Below are positions 45,663 through 54,521 of a stretch of DNA of 64,000 bases, in pieces (the stretch's first letter is position 1; the number at the start of each line of letters is the position of its first letter). The notes under the pieces are model-generated. The model saw only the letters and a list, made by a program, of their open reading frames with translations. It had not been told where the DNA came from and made no database searches. A program made the position numbers and the translations under genes. The stretch is from Pyrinomonadaceae bacterium (lineage in GTDB: Bacteria; Acidobacteriota; Blastocatellia; Pyrinomonadales; Pyrinomonadaceae): NCBI GenBank assembly GCA_036277115.1, contig DASUNM010000023.1:992001-1056000 (forward strand). The letters are read 5' to 3'.

Positions 45663-46424
45663 ATGAACTTCCTGCAAAAATCTTTAATAGTCACCGGGTT
45701 GCTTGCGCTGTGTGCCGGGTCCCCTCTGGCCCAATCAACCGCGGATCCGGTCAGAGAAGCTCAACGGCTGACGCGTGTCGCGCAGGTTGCTCAACAGCAG
45801 GGCCGCTTTGACGACGCCATTAAAGCGTATCAGACGATTACGGTCGTCGCTGCGAGTTCCCCGCGCATTGCTGCCGCAGCCCATCTGGCCGTCGGAAACG
45901 TCTACATGATGACGGGCCGGTTTCCGGAAGCTGCGACGGCTTATCGAAAGTCGATTGCCCTTGACCCTGCGTCTGCGGAAGCCTTGAACAATTTGGGGGA
46001 AGCTTTGGGCGAGCTGAAACAGTACCGGCCGGCCCTCGAAGCTTTTCAGAAAGCAGTCGCGGTCGATCAGAAGTATTTGAAAGCGCGCTACAACGTGGGC
46101 GTTACCTATGATCGCCTGCGGCAGTTCAAGTATGCGGAATTCATTTACCGGATTCTGATTCGAGATTTTCCCGAGTTCGCGTTGGCCTACGACAGTCTCG
46201 CCGTGTCGCTTTCAAAATCCGGGCGCCCGCGCGAAGCAGTTCCGTTTCACGAAAAGGCGATCGGCCTGGCGCCGAAAGACCCGTCGTTCTACTTCAACTT
46301 TTCGCTTTCCTACCTGATGCTTGGAGATACGAAAAAGGCGCAGGAGCAGCAGCAGAAACTTCGCGCGTTGGATCCGGCGATGGCTGAGCATCTGGCGATC
46401 ATGATCGCCAAACGCCCGCGGTAA
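45663..46424 (+). CDS. Secreted TPR-repeat protein
   Basis: This 253-residue protein has a signal peptide (1-24, ends PLAQ) and five to six tetratricopeptide repeats (about 34-245) with the usual A-x-Y, FPEAATAYRKSIALDP, YRPALEAFQKAVAVD and REAVPFHEKAIGLAP spacing. It probably works as a periplasmic or outer-membrane scaffold. No catalytic motif is present. A palindrome of the R6 family begins about 8 bases after the stop codon. Confidence 0.85.
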   Translation: MNFLQKSLIVTGLLALCAGSPLAQSTADPVREAQRLTRVAQVAQQQGRFDDAIKAYQTITVVAASSPRIAAAAHLAVGNVYMMTGRFPEAATAYRKSIALDPASAEALNNLGEALGELKQYRPALEAFQKAVAVDQKYLKARYNVGVTYDRLRQFKYAEFIYRILIRDFPEFALAYDSLAVSLSKSGRPREAVPFHEKAIGLAPKDPSFYFNFSLSYLMLGDTKKAQEQQQKLRALDPAMAEHLAIMIAKRPR

Positions 46425-46431
46425 CTGGGAT

Positions 46432-46473
46432 GCGGCTCCCTCTCCCACTGGGAGAGGGCTGGGGTGAGGGAGC
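46432..46473. repeat. Dispersed palindrome, family R6, copy b
   Basis: TGCGGCTCCCTCTCCCACTGGGAGAGGGCTGGGGTGAGGGAG follows the TPR gene stop codon. It is repeated in the opposite orientation at 46619-46670, so the two form a large inverted pair around the element at 46509-46600. Confidence 0.75.
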
Positions 46474-46508
46474 AAATCTCTAGCGGCGGCAATAAACCCA
46501 CTTATCAA

Positions 46509-46600
46509 CGCGAGGCTTCGCCTCGCGGATTGTCGTAGGTAGAAGAATCACTGATTCGGGCGTCTCGGCTCCCGTTAAGCGGAGGCGAAGCCTCGCTGGA
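46509..46600. repeat. Palindromic GCGAGGCTTCGCCTCGC pair
   Basis: CGCGAGGCTTCGCCTCGCG at 46509-46527 is a near-perfect palindrome; the related GCGGAGGCGAAGCCTCGCTGG lies at 46580-46600. They lie between R6 copies b and c. Confidence 0.7.
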
Positions 46601-46618
46601 TTGGCAGGCGGGCCCGCT

Positions 46619-46670
46619 AAAGCTCCGCTCCCTCACCCCGGCCCTCTCCCAAAGAGAGAGGGAGAAAGAA
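46619..46670. repeat. Dispersed palindrome, family R6, copy c (inverted)
   Basis: CTCCCTCACCCCGGCCCTCTCCC AAA GAGAGAGGGAG is the reverse complement of copy b (GGGAGAGGGCTGGGGTGAGGGAG) with a few changes. It ends 2 bases before the metallothionein stop codon. Confidence 0.75.
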
Positions 46671-46672
46671 TC

Positions 46673-46822
46673 CTAGAAATTTCCGCCACAAGCTTCGTGC
46701 CCGCAATCGCAATCGAGCTCGATTGTGTCGCCGGTGCCTTCACAAGACGCGCTGCAGTACTTGCCGTCTTCCGGCCGTGGACACGAACAGGGCGGGTTCT
46801 TACAGGTGTTATCGTCAGCCAT
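46673..46822 (-). CDS. Metallothionein-like metal-binding protein
   Basis: This 49-residue acidic protein has eight Cys (7, 12, 14, 23, 27, 38, 40 and 45) and one His (42) in the pattern C-x4-C-x-C-x8-C-x3-C-x10-C-x-C-x4-C. The blocks CSCP, YCSASC and CDCGHEAC resemble the cyanobacterial/pseudomonad SmtA/BmtA metallothioneins (YYCCEAC, CGHTGC), which bind Zn, Cd or Cu. It has eight Cys rather than nine. The ATG at 46822 follows AGGAGAG. It faces the TPR gene and is divergent from a methyltransferase gene. No SmtB-type regulator lies nearby. Confidence 0.8.
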   Translation of the reverse strand: MADDNTCKNPPCSCPRPEDGKYCSASCEGTGDTIELDCDCGHEACGGNF

Positions 46823-46964
46823 GATTTCTCTCCTGAAATCTATTGATGATTGGTTGGAACGAGCGCCAGAGCTTAACACATCCGGCCAACTCAACCCGAA
46901 CGAGTTTGCCGCAACGCGCCCGTTTGGCTAACATCGCCCGCCACCAAAGACCAAGGGAGTGAAC

Positions 46965-47990
46965 ATGAACGCTACTGTGATGACTAAAGAAATTCCGCCA
47001 CCGCTTCAGATGCTGCAACTGATTTCCGGATTTTGGGTTTCGCGTTGCCTTTACGTCGCCGCCAAGCTCGGTATTCCTGACGTGCTGAAGGACGGACCAA
47101 AGTCAGCCGGCGAGTTAGCCGCGGCCACCGGCGCGCACGCGCCGTCACTGTTTCGGGTTCTGCGCGCGCTCGCCGCCGTCGATGTGTTGACGCAAACGGG
47201 CGACCGCTTCGGCAACACGCCACTGTCAGAGACGTTGCGCAGTGACGTGGCGGGATCGCTCCGGGCTTTTGCCATGACTGAACTCGGTGAAGAGCACTAT
47301 CCCGCCTGGGGCGAGCTGATGCATAGCGTGCGCACCGGCGAAATCGCGTTCGACAAGGCCTTCGGCGAACCGGTTTGGGAATTCTTTGCAAAGCATGAAG
47401 AGAACGCAAAGATTTTCAACGACGCGATGAGCGGCATGACGGCCCAGGCCGAACAAGCACTACACGCGGCCTACAGCTTTGCCGGAATTAATACCCTGCT
47501 TGATGTCGGCGGCGGTCACGGGGGATTGATTACATCGATCCTGAAGAGAAATCCGAACATGCGCGGAATTCTTTTCGACTCGCCGCAGGTGGTCGCAGGC
47601 GCAAACGCGAAGATTGCGGACTCAGGCGCCGCGGACCGATGCGAAGTTGTCGGCGGAGATTTCTTCCAGGCCGTGCCGCAAGGCGCCGACGCGATCATCA
47701 TGAAGTGGATCATTCACGACTGGAACGACGAGCAGTCGATCGCCATCATGAAGAACTGTCATCGCGCGCTGCCTGAGAACGGCAAACTGATTCTGGTGGA
47801 TGCAGTCGTCCCGCCCGGAGACGAAATGCACTTCGCAAAGTTCATCGACCTGAACATGCTGGTGATGACCGGCGGCCGCGAACGCACCGAAGAAGAATTT
47901 CGGCAGCTCTACGAAGCCGCCGGATTCCGCCTCACGCGCATCGTCCCGACCGAATCACCTTTCAGTGTGATTGAAGGCGTCAAAGCGTAA
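46965..47990 (+). CDS. SAM-dependent O-methyltransferase (acetylserotonin/hydroxyneurosporene type)
   Basis: This 341-residue enzyme has the two-part layout of the plant-type and carotenoid O-methyltransferase family: a winged-helix dimerisation domain (about 10-90; GFWVSRCLYVAAKLGIPDVL, SLFRVLRALAAVDVL) and a Rossmann methyltransferase domain with the SAM loop LLDVGGGHGGL, GGDFFQAVPQGAD, KWIIHDWNDEQSIAIM (the catalytic His/Asp region) and LILVDAVVP. The acceptor is unknown. The ATG at 46965 follows AAGGGAG. Nothing near it suggests a biosynthetic cluster. Confidence 0.88.
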   Translation: MNATVMTKEIPPPLQMLQLISGFWVSRCLYVAAKLGIPDVLKDGPKSAGELAAATGAHAPSLFRVLRALAAVDVLTQTGDRFGNTPLSETLRSDVAGSLRAFAMTELGEEHYPAWGELMHSVRTGEIAFDKAFGEPVWEFFAKHEENAKIFNDAMSGMTAQAEQALHAAYSFAGINTLLDVGGGHGGLITSILKRNPNMRGILFDSPQVVAGANAKIADSGAADRCEVVGGDFFQAVPQGADAIIMKWIIHDWNDEQSIAIMKNCHRALPENGKLILVDAVVPPGDEMHFAKFIDLNMLVMTGGRERTEEEFRQLYEAAGFRLTRIVPTESPFSVIEGVKA

Positions 47991-48077
47991 GAAGAGAGTG
48001 CCGGAAGCTCGATTGTGGTGAGGACACTTTTGAGAGGCTCGCGACCGTGGCCAGCGAGCTTCCGACACTGGCGAGCT

Positions 48078-49784
48078 TCATTCCGGCGCACCGCGAGACT
48101 TCAGAAGCTGAACAACCTCTTCCTGTCCATATCGAATGGCCATCGCCAGGACCGTGTTTCCGTCATTGTTCTTGATGGCCATGTTTGCGCCGGCGTCCAA
48201 TAGCACGCGCACATGCTCAACCTCATTCGCACGCATTAAAGCCGTCCAGCCGTTGCGGTTCACCGCGTCAACTTCGGCGCCCGCGTCAATTAACGCCTTG
48301 ATTCCTTCCGGCGTACTGTATTCAGCGGCAAACATCAACGCGGTTGTATCGTCATCTTTTGCATTTGCCTCTGCTCCAAGTTTGAGCAAGAACTTGAGTG
48401 TGCGGGCATCGCCGTGCCGGGCAGTAAGAACCAAAGCTGAATTCAAATCGCTCTGGCCCAAATCAACCGCCGCGCCTGCATCGATCAGGAGCCGTAGGTT
48501 CTCGCCACGGCCTTCGCGCGCCGCAATCAACAACGCCGACGCGCCTTCATCGTTCGCTCGATCCAGCGGTACGCCGCGTTTGACGAAATATCTAAGAACG
48601 TCAGCGTCCTGATTTTCCGCCGCGTTCATCAGGACGGTAATGCCGTGGTTGTCCCTATCGTCCGCCTTTGCTCCTGCGGCAATCAATTCCTTCACGACCG
48701 CGAGATTACTTGAGCGAACCAGCTTCATGAGTACACTACGGCCCGAATTGTCGCGAGCTTTAACATCGCAGCCCATTTCGATCAGCTTCTGGACAAACTC
48801 GACCGGCGCCGCGTTTCGCAAATGCATCAGCGGCGTTTCCCCTTCCTGGTTCGCGCTGTTCGGACTGGCGCCCGCTGAGATCAGAATGTTCACCATAGTG
48901 AGATTGCCATTCGCAATCGCGTAGGCGAGTGCGCTGGTGCCAGTTGCTTTGTCGCTCGCGTTGATGTCGATGGTGCCGGGAATATGCTCGACAAGTGCTG
49001 CCAGGTCATCATTGAAGGCAGCTTTAATTAGAGGATCAGCCGGTTGGCTTATGCGGATTCCTCCCATTGTGACGGTTTCGAACTGGCGTTCTTCCATTAC
49101 AATCTGCACTTCTTCCAGAATCTGAGGAACCTCGACGGCAAGATCCACGGTCTTGGTGGATGCGGCCGGCAGTTCGATCTCAATCGGCTCTTTTGGAGCA
49201 AAACTTGCCGCGTCAACAATCAACGTGTACTGCCCGGGTTCGAGCAGCGAGAATTTGTACGAACCATCTTCGCCGGTCACGCAAACGAAGGCTGCGCCGC
49301 TTCCTTTCCTGGACAGAATCACACTGGCTCCCATGACGACTGCTCCGTTTGGATCTCTGACGGTGCCGGCAATGGTGGCTTCGTGCGCGATCGGTAAGGC
49401 GACCGCCGTTGCCACGGGTGTTTGGCGCGGGCTTTCAAAACCGGTTCCCGACTGTGACTGTACCGCGCTCGACAAGGTGAGCGTCGCGCTGAAAGCTCCG
49501 GCCGCAATTCGCGAGGCGCGCCGGGCGATCTGATGCACTTTGCGCGGAAGCTGCTTCGTCAGCAGACGTCCGCCAGGACTCGTCACAAAACGCACGCATA
49601 GTCGTCCTTCGGCACGCTCGACAAGACGCATCGCTTCGGGTCTGGTCAAAGCAGAAAGATTGGTGACGTCGAGTTTGCAGTGCTCGCAAAATCGCACCCG
49701 ATCGTTACCGATCATTGAATCCCAATCGGCGTCGCAAGGCGCAGGAATATTTATTCGATCGAAAGAATGGATTGACTGTGGCAT
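48078..49784 (-). CDS. Ankyrin-repeat protein with four-Cys head and carboxypeptidase-regulatory-like domain
   Basis: This 568-residue protein begins with a Cys motif (Cys17 in APCDADWDSM, Cys33 and Cys36 in RFCEHCKLDV, Cys63 in GRLCVRF). Similar heads occur in Acidobacteria and Bacteroidota proteins before CarboxypepD_reg domains and look like a small metal or iron-sulphur site. A possible membrane helix follows (about 93-108), then a CarboxypepD_reg domain (about 137-215; VRDPNGAVVMGASVIL, TGEDGSYKFSLLEPG), and about nine ankyrin repeats (about 250-565; each with the T/SALxxAxxxG type). Start ATG 49784 after GAAGGAGCG. Ankyrin proteins bind partner proteins; the partner is unknown. Confidence 0.85.
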   Translation of the reverse strand: MPQSIHSFDRINIPAPCDADWDSMIGNDRVRFCEHCKLDVTNLSALTRPEAMRLVERAEGRLCVRFVTSPGGRLLTKQLPRKVHQIARRASRIAAGAFSATLTLSSAVQSQSGTGFESPRQTPVATAVALPIAHEATIAGTVRDPNGAVVMGASVILSRKGSGAAFVCVTGEDGSYKFSLLEPGQYTLIVDAASFAPKEPIEIELPAASTKTVDLAVEVPQILEEVQIVMEERQFETVTMGGIRISQPADPLIKAAFNDDLAALVEHIPGTIDINASDKATGTSALAYAIANGNLTMVNILISAGASPNSANQEGETPLMHLRNAAPVEFVQKLIEMGCDVKARDNSGRSVLMKLVRSSNLAVVKELIAAGAKADDRDNHGITVLMNAAENQDADVLRYFVKRGVPLDRANDEGASALLIAAREGRGENLRLLIDAGAAVDLGQSDLNSALVLTARHGDARTLKFLLKLGAEANAKDDDTTALMFAAEYSTPEGIKALIDAGAEVDAVNRNGWTALMRANEVEHVRVLLDAGANMAIKNNDGNTVLAMAIRYGQEEVVQLLKSRGAPE

Positions 49785-50149
49785 AGCTACGCTCCTTCAA
49801 CGCTCGACAGCTCACGCAATCGAATTGGGTTGAACCTGGGGAGAGGCTCCTTGTCTTAATGCAGACTTAGACCTTCAACCGGACATTTCTGTTCCGGCAT
49901 TTAGCTTGCCCTTGAAAAATAAACGAACCTGAGGAGGCGTTCGGACTTGCGCAATCACGAGCCTGGAGAGTCGCAACGGATTGTCGCTGAGATGCGCAGC
50001 CGTTCGCTCTGGGTTGTTAGCGAAGAAAAGAAATTTGGAGGGCCATGCGAAAAATTGTAGCGGCGAGGTGCAGAAATGAAAACTTGGAATTCGATTCGAG
50101 CAAGAATGAGTTTGTGCATCAAGGTGAGCATGCGCGTGTGCGCACCGAA
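49785..50149. other. Region between the ankyrin and psuG genes
   Basis: These 365 bases lie between two leftward genes and hold the ankyrin gene promoter (49785-49900). I see no RNA gene or repeat. An open frame begins at ATG 50045 after GGAGGGCC, but it runs antisense into psuG and has no recognisable content (see rejected list). Confidence 0.45.
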
Positions 50150-51049
50150 CTAAAGTGCGCGTGCGATTTGCGCCGCCACCCGCGCGTTGTTTTCCAGCAA
50201 AGCAATATTCGCACGCAAGGTCGCGCCCGCGCTTTGCTCAGCCATGCGCGCCAGCAGAAACGGCGTGAGATCGCGACCCGCGACTTGCTCACGTTCCGCT
50301 TCCGCCAAAGACTCGTCGAGTACGCGCTGCAAAAGATCCGCGTCTACTTCTGCTGCGGCGGGAACCGGCACTGTCACGAGCAATGCTGATTCCATCCCGA
50401 GTTCTCGCTGCGCGTTGAAAATCTCGACCACTTCCTCTGGCGAATCGCAGCGCGCATCAACCGGCAAGCCACTGCGACGCGAATAGAAGGCCGGCAGATC
50501 ATCGCATTCGTAACCGACGACTGTGACGCTGTGCGTTTCCAGCCACTCGCGCGTCGCCGGCAAATCCAAAACAATCTTTGCGCCCGAGCAAACGACAATC
50601 ATTGGCGTGCGCGCCAGCTCCGGCAGATCCGCGGACACATCCGACAGCGAACCACGATGGACGCCGCCAATACCGCCGGTCGCGAAGACGCGAATGCCGG
50701 CTCGGTGAGCAATCCACATAGTTGACGCAACAGTCGTCGCTCCATTCCACCGGCGCGCCACGGCGATGGGGAGATCGCGCGTGCTGACTTTCTTCACGCC
50801 ACCTGCAGTGGCGATCAGTTCGCGTTGCGCGGCATCTAATCCGATGCACAGCTTTCCGTCAATTACGGCAATCGTTGCCGGAACACCGGCTTCCGCACGC
50901 ACAATCTCTTCCAGACGAAGCGCCGTCTCCAGGTTCTGCGGCCGCGGCAGGCCGTGCGCGATGACGGTGGACTCGAGCGCGACGACGGGATTGTTCGCGG
51001 TAAGCGCTGCCTTTGCCTCCGCGGCAATCTTGATTAAGTCAGAACGCAT
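50150..51049 (-). CDS. psuG: Pseudouridine-5'-phosphate glycosidase PsuG
   Basis: This 299-residue enzyme splits pseudouridine 5'-phosphate to uracil and ribose 5-phosphate. The family pattern is clear: NPVVALESTVIAHGLPRPQN, GVPATIAVIDGKLCIGL, VKKVSTRDLPIAVA, GATTVASTMWIAHRAGIRVFATGGIGGVHRG (quoted in pieces), VCSGAKIVLDL and GYECDDLPAFYSRRSGLPV with the catalytic Lys in SGAK. The start is 51049. No psuK kinase gene is adjacent, so pseudouridine phosphorylation must happen elsewhere or the substrate is free from RNA turnover. Confidence 0.94.
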   Translation of the reverse strand: MRSDLIKIAAEAKAALTANNPVVALESTVIAHGLPRPQNLETALRLEEIVRAEAGVPATIAVIDGKLCIGLDAAQRELIATAGGVKKVSTRDLPIAVARRWNGATTVASTMWIAHRAGIRVFATGGIGGVHRGSLSDVSADLPELARTPMIVVCSGAKIVLDLPATREWLETHSVTVVGYECDDLPAFYSRRSGLPVDARCDSPEEVVEIFNAQRELGMESALLVTVPVPAAAEVDADLLQRVLDESLAEAEREQVAGRDLTPFLLARMAEQSAGATLRANIALLENNARVAAQIARAL

Positions 51050-51060
51050 TAGCTGGATAG

Positions 51061-51113
51061 GTTAGAGTCGGGCTACTGCCCGACCGATGGCGGGCGGTAG
51101 CCCGTCTCTAAAC
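51061..51113. repeat. Dispersed palindrome, family A (copy 2)
   Basis: GTTAGAGTCGGGCTACTGCCCG opposes GGCGGTAGCCCGTCTCTAAAC; the outer arms match the 10913-10980 element. It lies between psuG and the histidine kinase gene, 11 bases before the psuG ATG. Confidence 0.8.
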
Positions 51114-51136
51114 GGTATTATTCGGTAACAAGAACA

Positions 51137-54100
51137 CTAATTCTTGCGCAGTGAGAACACGGTTCCGCCGCCGTTGCGCTTTGCCCACGATACATCGGCA
51201 TCAATCATGCTGGCGCGCGTGCGAATGTTGGCCACACCCCGGCCGGAATTCTTGCGCGCGTCCGCTTCATCATAGCCGCGCCCGTCATCTTCGATTTGCA
51301 ACTCGAACTGATTGCCGGGCGCGATGCCGGCGCTCATCTTCACCCGCTTCGCGTTAGCGTGACGGCAGATATTGCTCAAAGCTTCCTGTGCGATTCGATA
51401 AACCTGGATCTGGGTGCTCTGCGACAGCTGAAGTTTTTCCTCGATCGCGTCGTCACAAACAAAATCGTATTCAAACTTACATTCAGGCGCCGCTTGCTCA
51501 ACCGCATGCGCGAGCGCGAACTGCAACGCCGCCGACAAACCGACATTTTCGAGTGCCGATGGACTCAGATCTTCGCAGATGCGCCGCACCTCGTGTGAAA
51601 TCGATTCAATCTCCGCGCGCAAAGCATTTGGAGCTGAGGGCGCTCGATTCGGACGCGCCGTCGCGGCGTTCAACGGTATCTGATCGACGAGCAACGCGAG
51701 ATGGCGCAAATCCGCCAGGGTCTGATCGTGGAGATCGCGCGCGATGCGACGCCGCTCAGCTTCCGTTTCGTTCGCGAGTCGCAGGCGCGCGTCCGCCAGC
51801 TCGCGATTGGCTCCGGCGAGTTCCGCACTCGTCCGATGAATGCGCCGGTTCTGCACGTAACCCCACACGAGGGCAATCAGCGCCAGCAGCAAGAGAACTC
51901 CGAGCGCCGTCGAGGTCCAGGGGAATGGCGCGCGCGCGACGGTAAATTCAAACGAGAGGGGAAGGGCCGGCGTCAGATCTTTCGTGAATGCGCGCGCGAC
52001 TACTTTGTACTTGCCTGCGCTCAGCTGCTCCATAGGAAATTGTGAGTCCTGCGAAAGCTTCTGGCGGATAATTTTTCCCGTGTTGTCGTACAAAGCGAAC
52101 GCGTACTGAAACTGCTCGGGAAAAGTGCGGCTGCTAATCGCCGTGACGTCGAGGAGCAGACTGTTCTGCGGATAATCGAGATGAAGTCCCGCTGGAAGTT
52201 CGCTTTGCTGGTGAATCCTCTGGCCAATGACCCGTGAAGGCAGAACGGTGGGCGTGCCGCGACTCGGTTGATAGCGCACTACTCCCCGATTCGTCGCCGC
52301 GATCACCCGTTCGCTGCCATTTTGGTCGCGGGTGCTGACCACGCCGAACACCCGCTGCGACGCCAGTCCCTGCTCGATGTCGAAACGCGAAACGACCGCG
52401 CCGAATTGATCGTCGAGGGAGACCCGCAGGAGTCCGTTGCCAACTGTCGCGCACCAGACCTGTCCGGCCCGGGAATTGTCGGCACTCGGAAAAAGAGAGC
52501 GGGCTTGTACCCCGGGCGCGAGCTCGCGCAGCTCTCCTGACTTGTAAAAGAAAAGACCGCGCGCGCTCGCCAACCAAAGCCCATCACTGTCCGCCAGGGC
52601 CGACCAAACTGCGTCGCCTTTCAGTCTTTCGAGCGCTGTTTCCGTGCGCGCTTCTTTTCCGTCCCAGAAAAAAACTCCAGCGGTGGCTGTTCCAATCACC
52701 AGCCGTCCAATCGGATCGCGACCGAGCGCCGTCACTTCGCGCAAACGATTGTCGGTCGAAGGCGCCGGCCACACGAACGTTCGTTGTGAACCAGCCAGTT
52801 TCTCGACGCCGTAGCCGTAAGTGGCAATGTAAGTCGCGCCGTCAACGTTCGCGATCGCGCGCACGCTGTCGCCTTCGGGCAGGTTGTTGCTCGACGGCGA
52901 GACACGTGCAAACGCGAGTTCGTTGCGATTCGAGGAAGCCAGTAGTCCGCTGGACGTGCCAATCAACACGCGGCCTGAGTTGTCTTCGTTGATGGCGTAA
53001 ACGATTCGCCGGCCGACATCGGCAACCGGCGACCAAGCGCTTTCCGCTGCGTCGTGCATGAAAAGTCCGGCATTTGTTCCGGCGAGCAAACTCCCCTTTG
53101 ACGTGTGCCAAAGCGCGCGGACGTAATTCGCGTTAGCATCGTTGGCAATGGCTTCTGTCCGGGCGGCATTCGGATCGTAACGGCAGACGCCTTTGTCGGT
53201 GGCGAACCAGACGACATCCTCGGCGTCGATGAAGACGCCGTAAACATGATCGGAACGCAGCGCGCCCCCCGTGCCGACAAAGGTGAACCGCTCGATTATT
53301 TTGCCGTCGCGCAGGTGAAATGCTCCGCGGCCGTCAGTCGCCACCCAGATGTCTTCGCCGGCGCCGCGCGCGATTGCCGTAACGGGACCCGTCGGAGCGT
53401 TTGCTCGCACCGGCTTGAGCGGGTCGCTTTGATCGAAGATCGCGCTTTCTTCCTTACCTCCGCGCGCGCCGACCCACAATCGTCCTTTCGCGTCCGTTTC
53501 CAGCGCGTTGATGAAAAAGCTCCGCGGCCTGCTCACCAATTCCTTTACGTCGCCGTTTTCGATCACCAGCACACCGCGACTGTGCGTGCCCACGTACAGC
53601 TTGTCGCCAACCATTGCGAGGCTGGTAATTTTCAGTGGCCCGGGCTGATCTTTGTCGGCGCTTTGGAGTGGTTCAGTTGGAATTGCCTGCACGGTAAAAC
53701 TGACTTGCGGGACTCCCTCGCCGGCCCTCATCTCGCTCACCGCGCCAAGCTGTACCCGGCAGTCAAAAATCTGGCCATTCTCGCTCGCCATCAGAACGTG
53801 GTCACGGTCGCGTGTGACGATGGTTGTGATCGCTTTGCCCGACGTTTCTTTAATCGGGTGGGCCTTTCCATTCGCCATCCAGGCGGCGCCGGTGTCCGTG
53901 CCAATCCAAATCGCTCCGGAATCATCAATCTTCAGGGCCAGCACTCGGCCCTTCGGCAAACCTTCCGCAATAACCGCATGCGTTCGGCGACCATTGAACA
54001 TCGCCAGCCCGCCATCGGTCGCAAACCAGGTTACGCCCGTCTTCTCCTGCGCAATCGCCCGCGCTCGATCCGAAGGCAATCCGTGGAACGAAGTCAGCGC

Positions 54101-54394
54101 ACCCCACTGATGCAAATTTGGCGGCGGCGTTGGTGAAGGAGAAGGTGTCGGCGTGGGCGAAGGGGTCGGACTTGGCTGTGGTTGCGCGGGCGGCGGCTGA
54201 TTTTGGGAAAACACCCGGGGCAGTAGCCCGACCGTGAGGGAGGGCGTTTCAATCAGCAGAGAGCCGAAGATAGTGAGCAGGAGCAGAACCGCCAAAAGCA
54301 GATGATGAGCAGCAACTCGACTTTCATTCTCACCTGGCTTCAGCCAGGTGAATGGGCTGCCAATCTTTTTTCCTAACCGTTTCAACGGTTTCAC
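51137..54394 (-). CDS. Two-component sensor histidine kinase with beta-propeller input domain
   Basis: This 1085-residue membrane protein has a first membrane helix (about 31-49), a Pro/Ser/Thr-rich linker (about 68-93), a two-component regulator propeller (repeats about 95-750, with IWIGTDTGAAW, RLWVGARGG, DVVWFATDKGVCRY), a Y_Y_Y domain (about 750-830), a second membrane helix (about 838-856), a HisKA_3 dimer domain (His near 885 in RRIARDLHDQTLADL) and an ATPase domain ending VANIRTRASMIDADVSW...GTVFSL. The GTG start at 54394 and the first 26 codons lie inside a dispersed palindrome; there is no other plausible start. It follows the response regulator gene by 127 bases and is almost surely its partner. 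HisKA_3 kinases pair with LuxR-type regulators, as here. Confidence 0.92.
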   Translation of the reverse strand: MKPLKRLGKKIGSPFTWLKPGENESRVAAHHLLLAVLLLLTIFGSLLIETPSLTVGLLPRVFSQNQPPPAQPQPSPTPSPTPTPSPSPTPPPNLHQWGALTSFHGLPSDRARAIAQEKTGVTWFATDGGLAMFNGRRTHAVIAEGLPKGRVLALKIDDSGAIWIGTDTGAAWMANGKAHPIKETSGKAITTIVTRDRDHVLMASENGQIFDCRVQLGAVSEMRAGEGVPQVSFTVQAIPTEPLQSADKDQPGPLKITSLAMVGDKLYVGTHSRGVLVIENGDVKELVSRPRSFFINALETDAKGRLWVGARGGKEESAIFDQSDPLKPVRANAPTGPVTAIARGAGEDIWVATDGRGAFHLRDGKIIERFTFVGTGGALRSDHVYGVFIDAEDVVWFATDKGVCRYDPNAARTEAIANDANANYVRALWHTSKGSLLAGTNAGLFMHDAAESAWSPVADVGRRIVYAINEDNSGRVLIGTSSGLLASSNRNELAFARVSPSSNNLPEGDSVRAIANVDGATYIATYGYGVEKLAGSQRTFVWPAPSTDNRLREVTALGRDPIGRLVIGTATAGVFFWDGKEARTETALERLKGDAVWSALADSDGLWLASARGLFFYKSGELRELAPGVQARSLFPSADNSRAGQVWCATVGNGLLRVSLDDQFGAVVSRFDIEQGLASQRVFGVVSTRDQNGSERVIAATNRGVVRYQPSRGTPTVLPSRVIGQRIHQQSELPAGLHLDYPQNSLLLDVTAISSRTFPEQFQYAFALYDNTGKIIRQKLSQDSQFPMEQLSAGKYKVVARAFTKDLTPALPLSFEFTVARAPFPWTSTALGVLLLLALIALVWGYVQNRRIHRTSAELAGANRELADARLRLANETEAERRRIARDLHDQTLADLRHLALLVDQIPLNAATARPNRAPSAPNALRAEIESISHEVRRICEDLSPSALENVGLSAALQFALAHAVEQAAPECKFEYDFVCDDAIEEKLQLSQSTQIQVYRIAQEALSNICRHANAKRVKMSAGIAPGNQFELQIEDDGRGYDEADARKNSGRGVANIRTRASMIDADVSWAKRNGGGTVFSLRKN
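54217..54240. repeat. Family A palindrome fragment inside the sensor kinase gene
   Basis: Read leftward, GGTCGGGCTACTGCCC matches the core of the element at 51061-51113. It is in frame and encodes the stretch TVGLLPR just after the first membrane helix. Confidence 0.6.
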
Positions 54395-54496
54395 TCTTGG
54401 AACGTTCTCCTTTGAAACAGCTTTTGGGAAAACCGTTGAAACGGTTCAATAGGAATAATGCCCGACTGTTCACCCGGCTGAAGCCGGGTGAGAATG
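54325..54496. repeat. Composite palindrome, family F, over the sensor kinase start
   Basis: The outer arms contain CACCTGGCTTCAGCCAGGTG (54331-54350) and CACCCGGCTGAAGCCGGGTG (54471-54490) with CATTCTC/GAGAATG beyond them. The inner hairpins are AACCGTTTCAACGGTT and AACCGTTGAAACGGTT. The GTG start of the sensor kinase (54392-54394) lies at the edge of an inner hairpin. A similar composite element is at 60932-61072. Confidence 0.85.
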
Positions 54497-54521
54497 AGAA
54501 GATTTTTCTTTCTTAACACTG

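Noticed and set aside
50045..50389. Rightward 114-codon frame after GGAGGGCC
   Set aside because: Two thirds of it runs antisense to psuG and the product is not recognisable.
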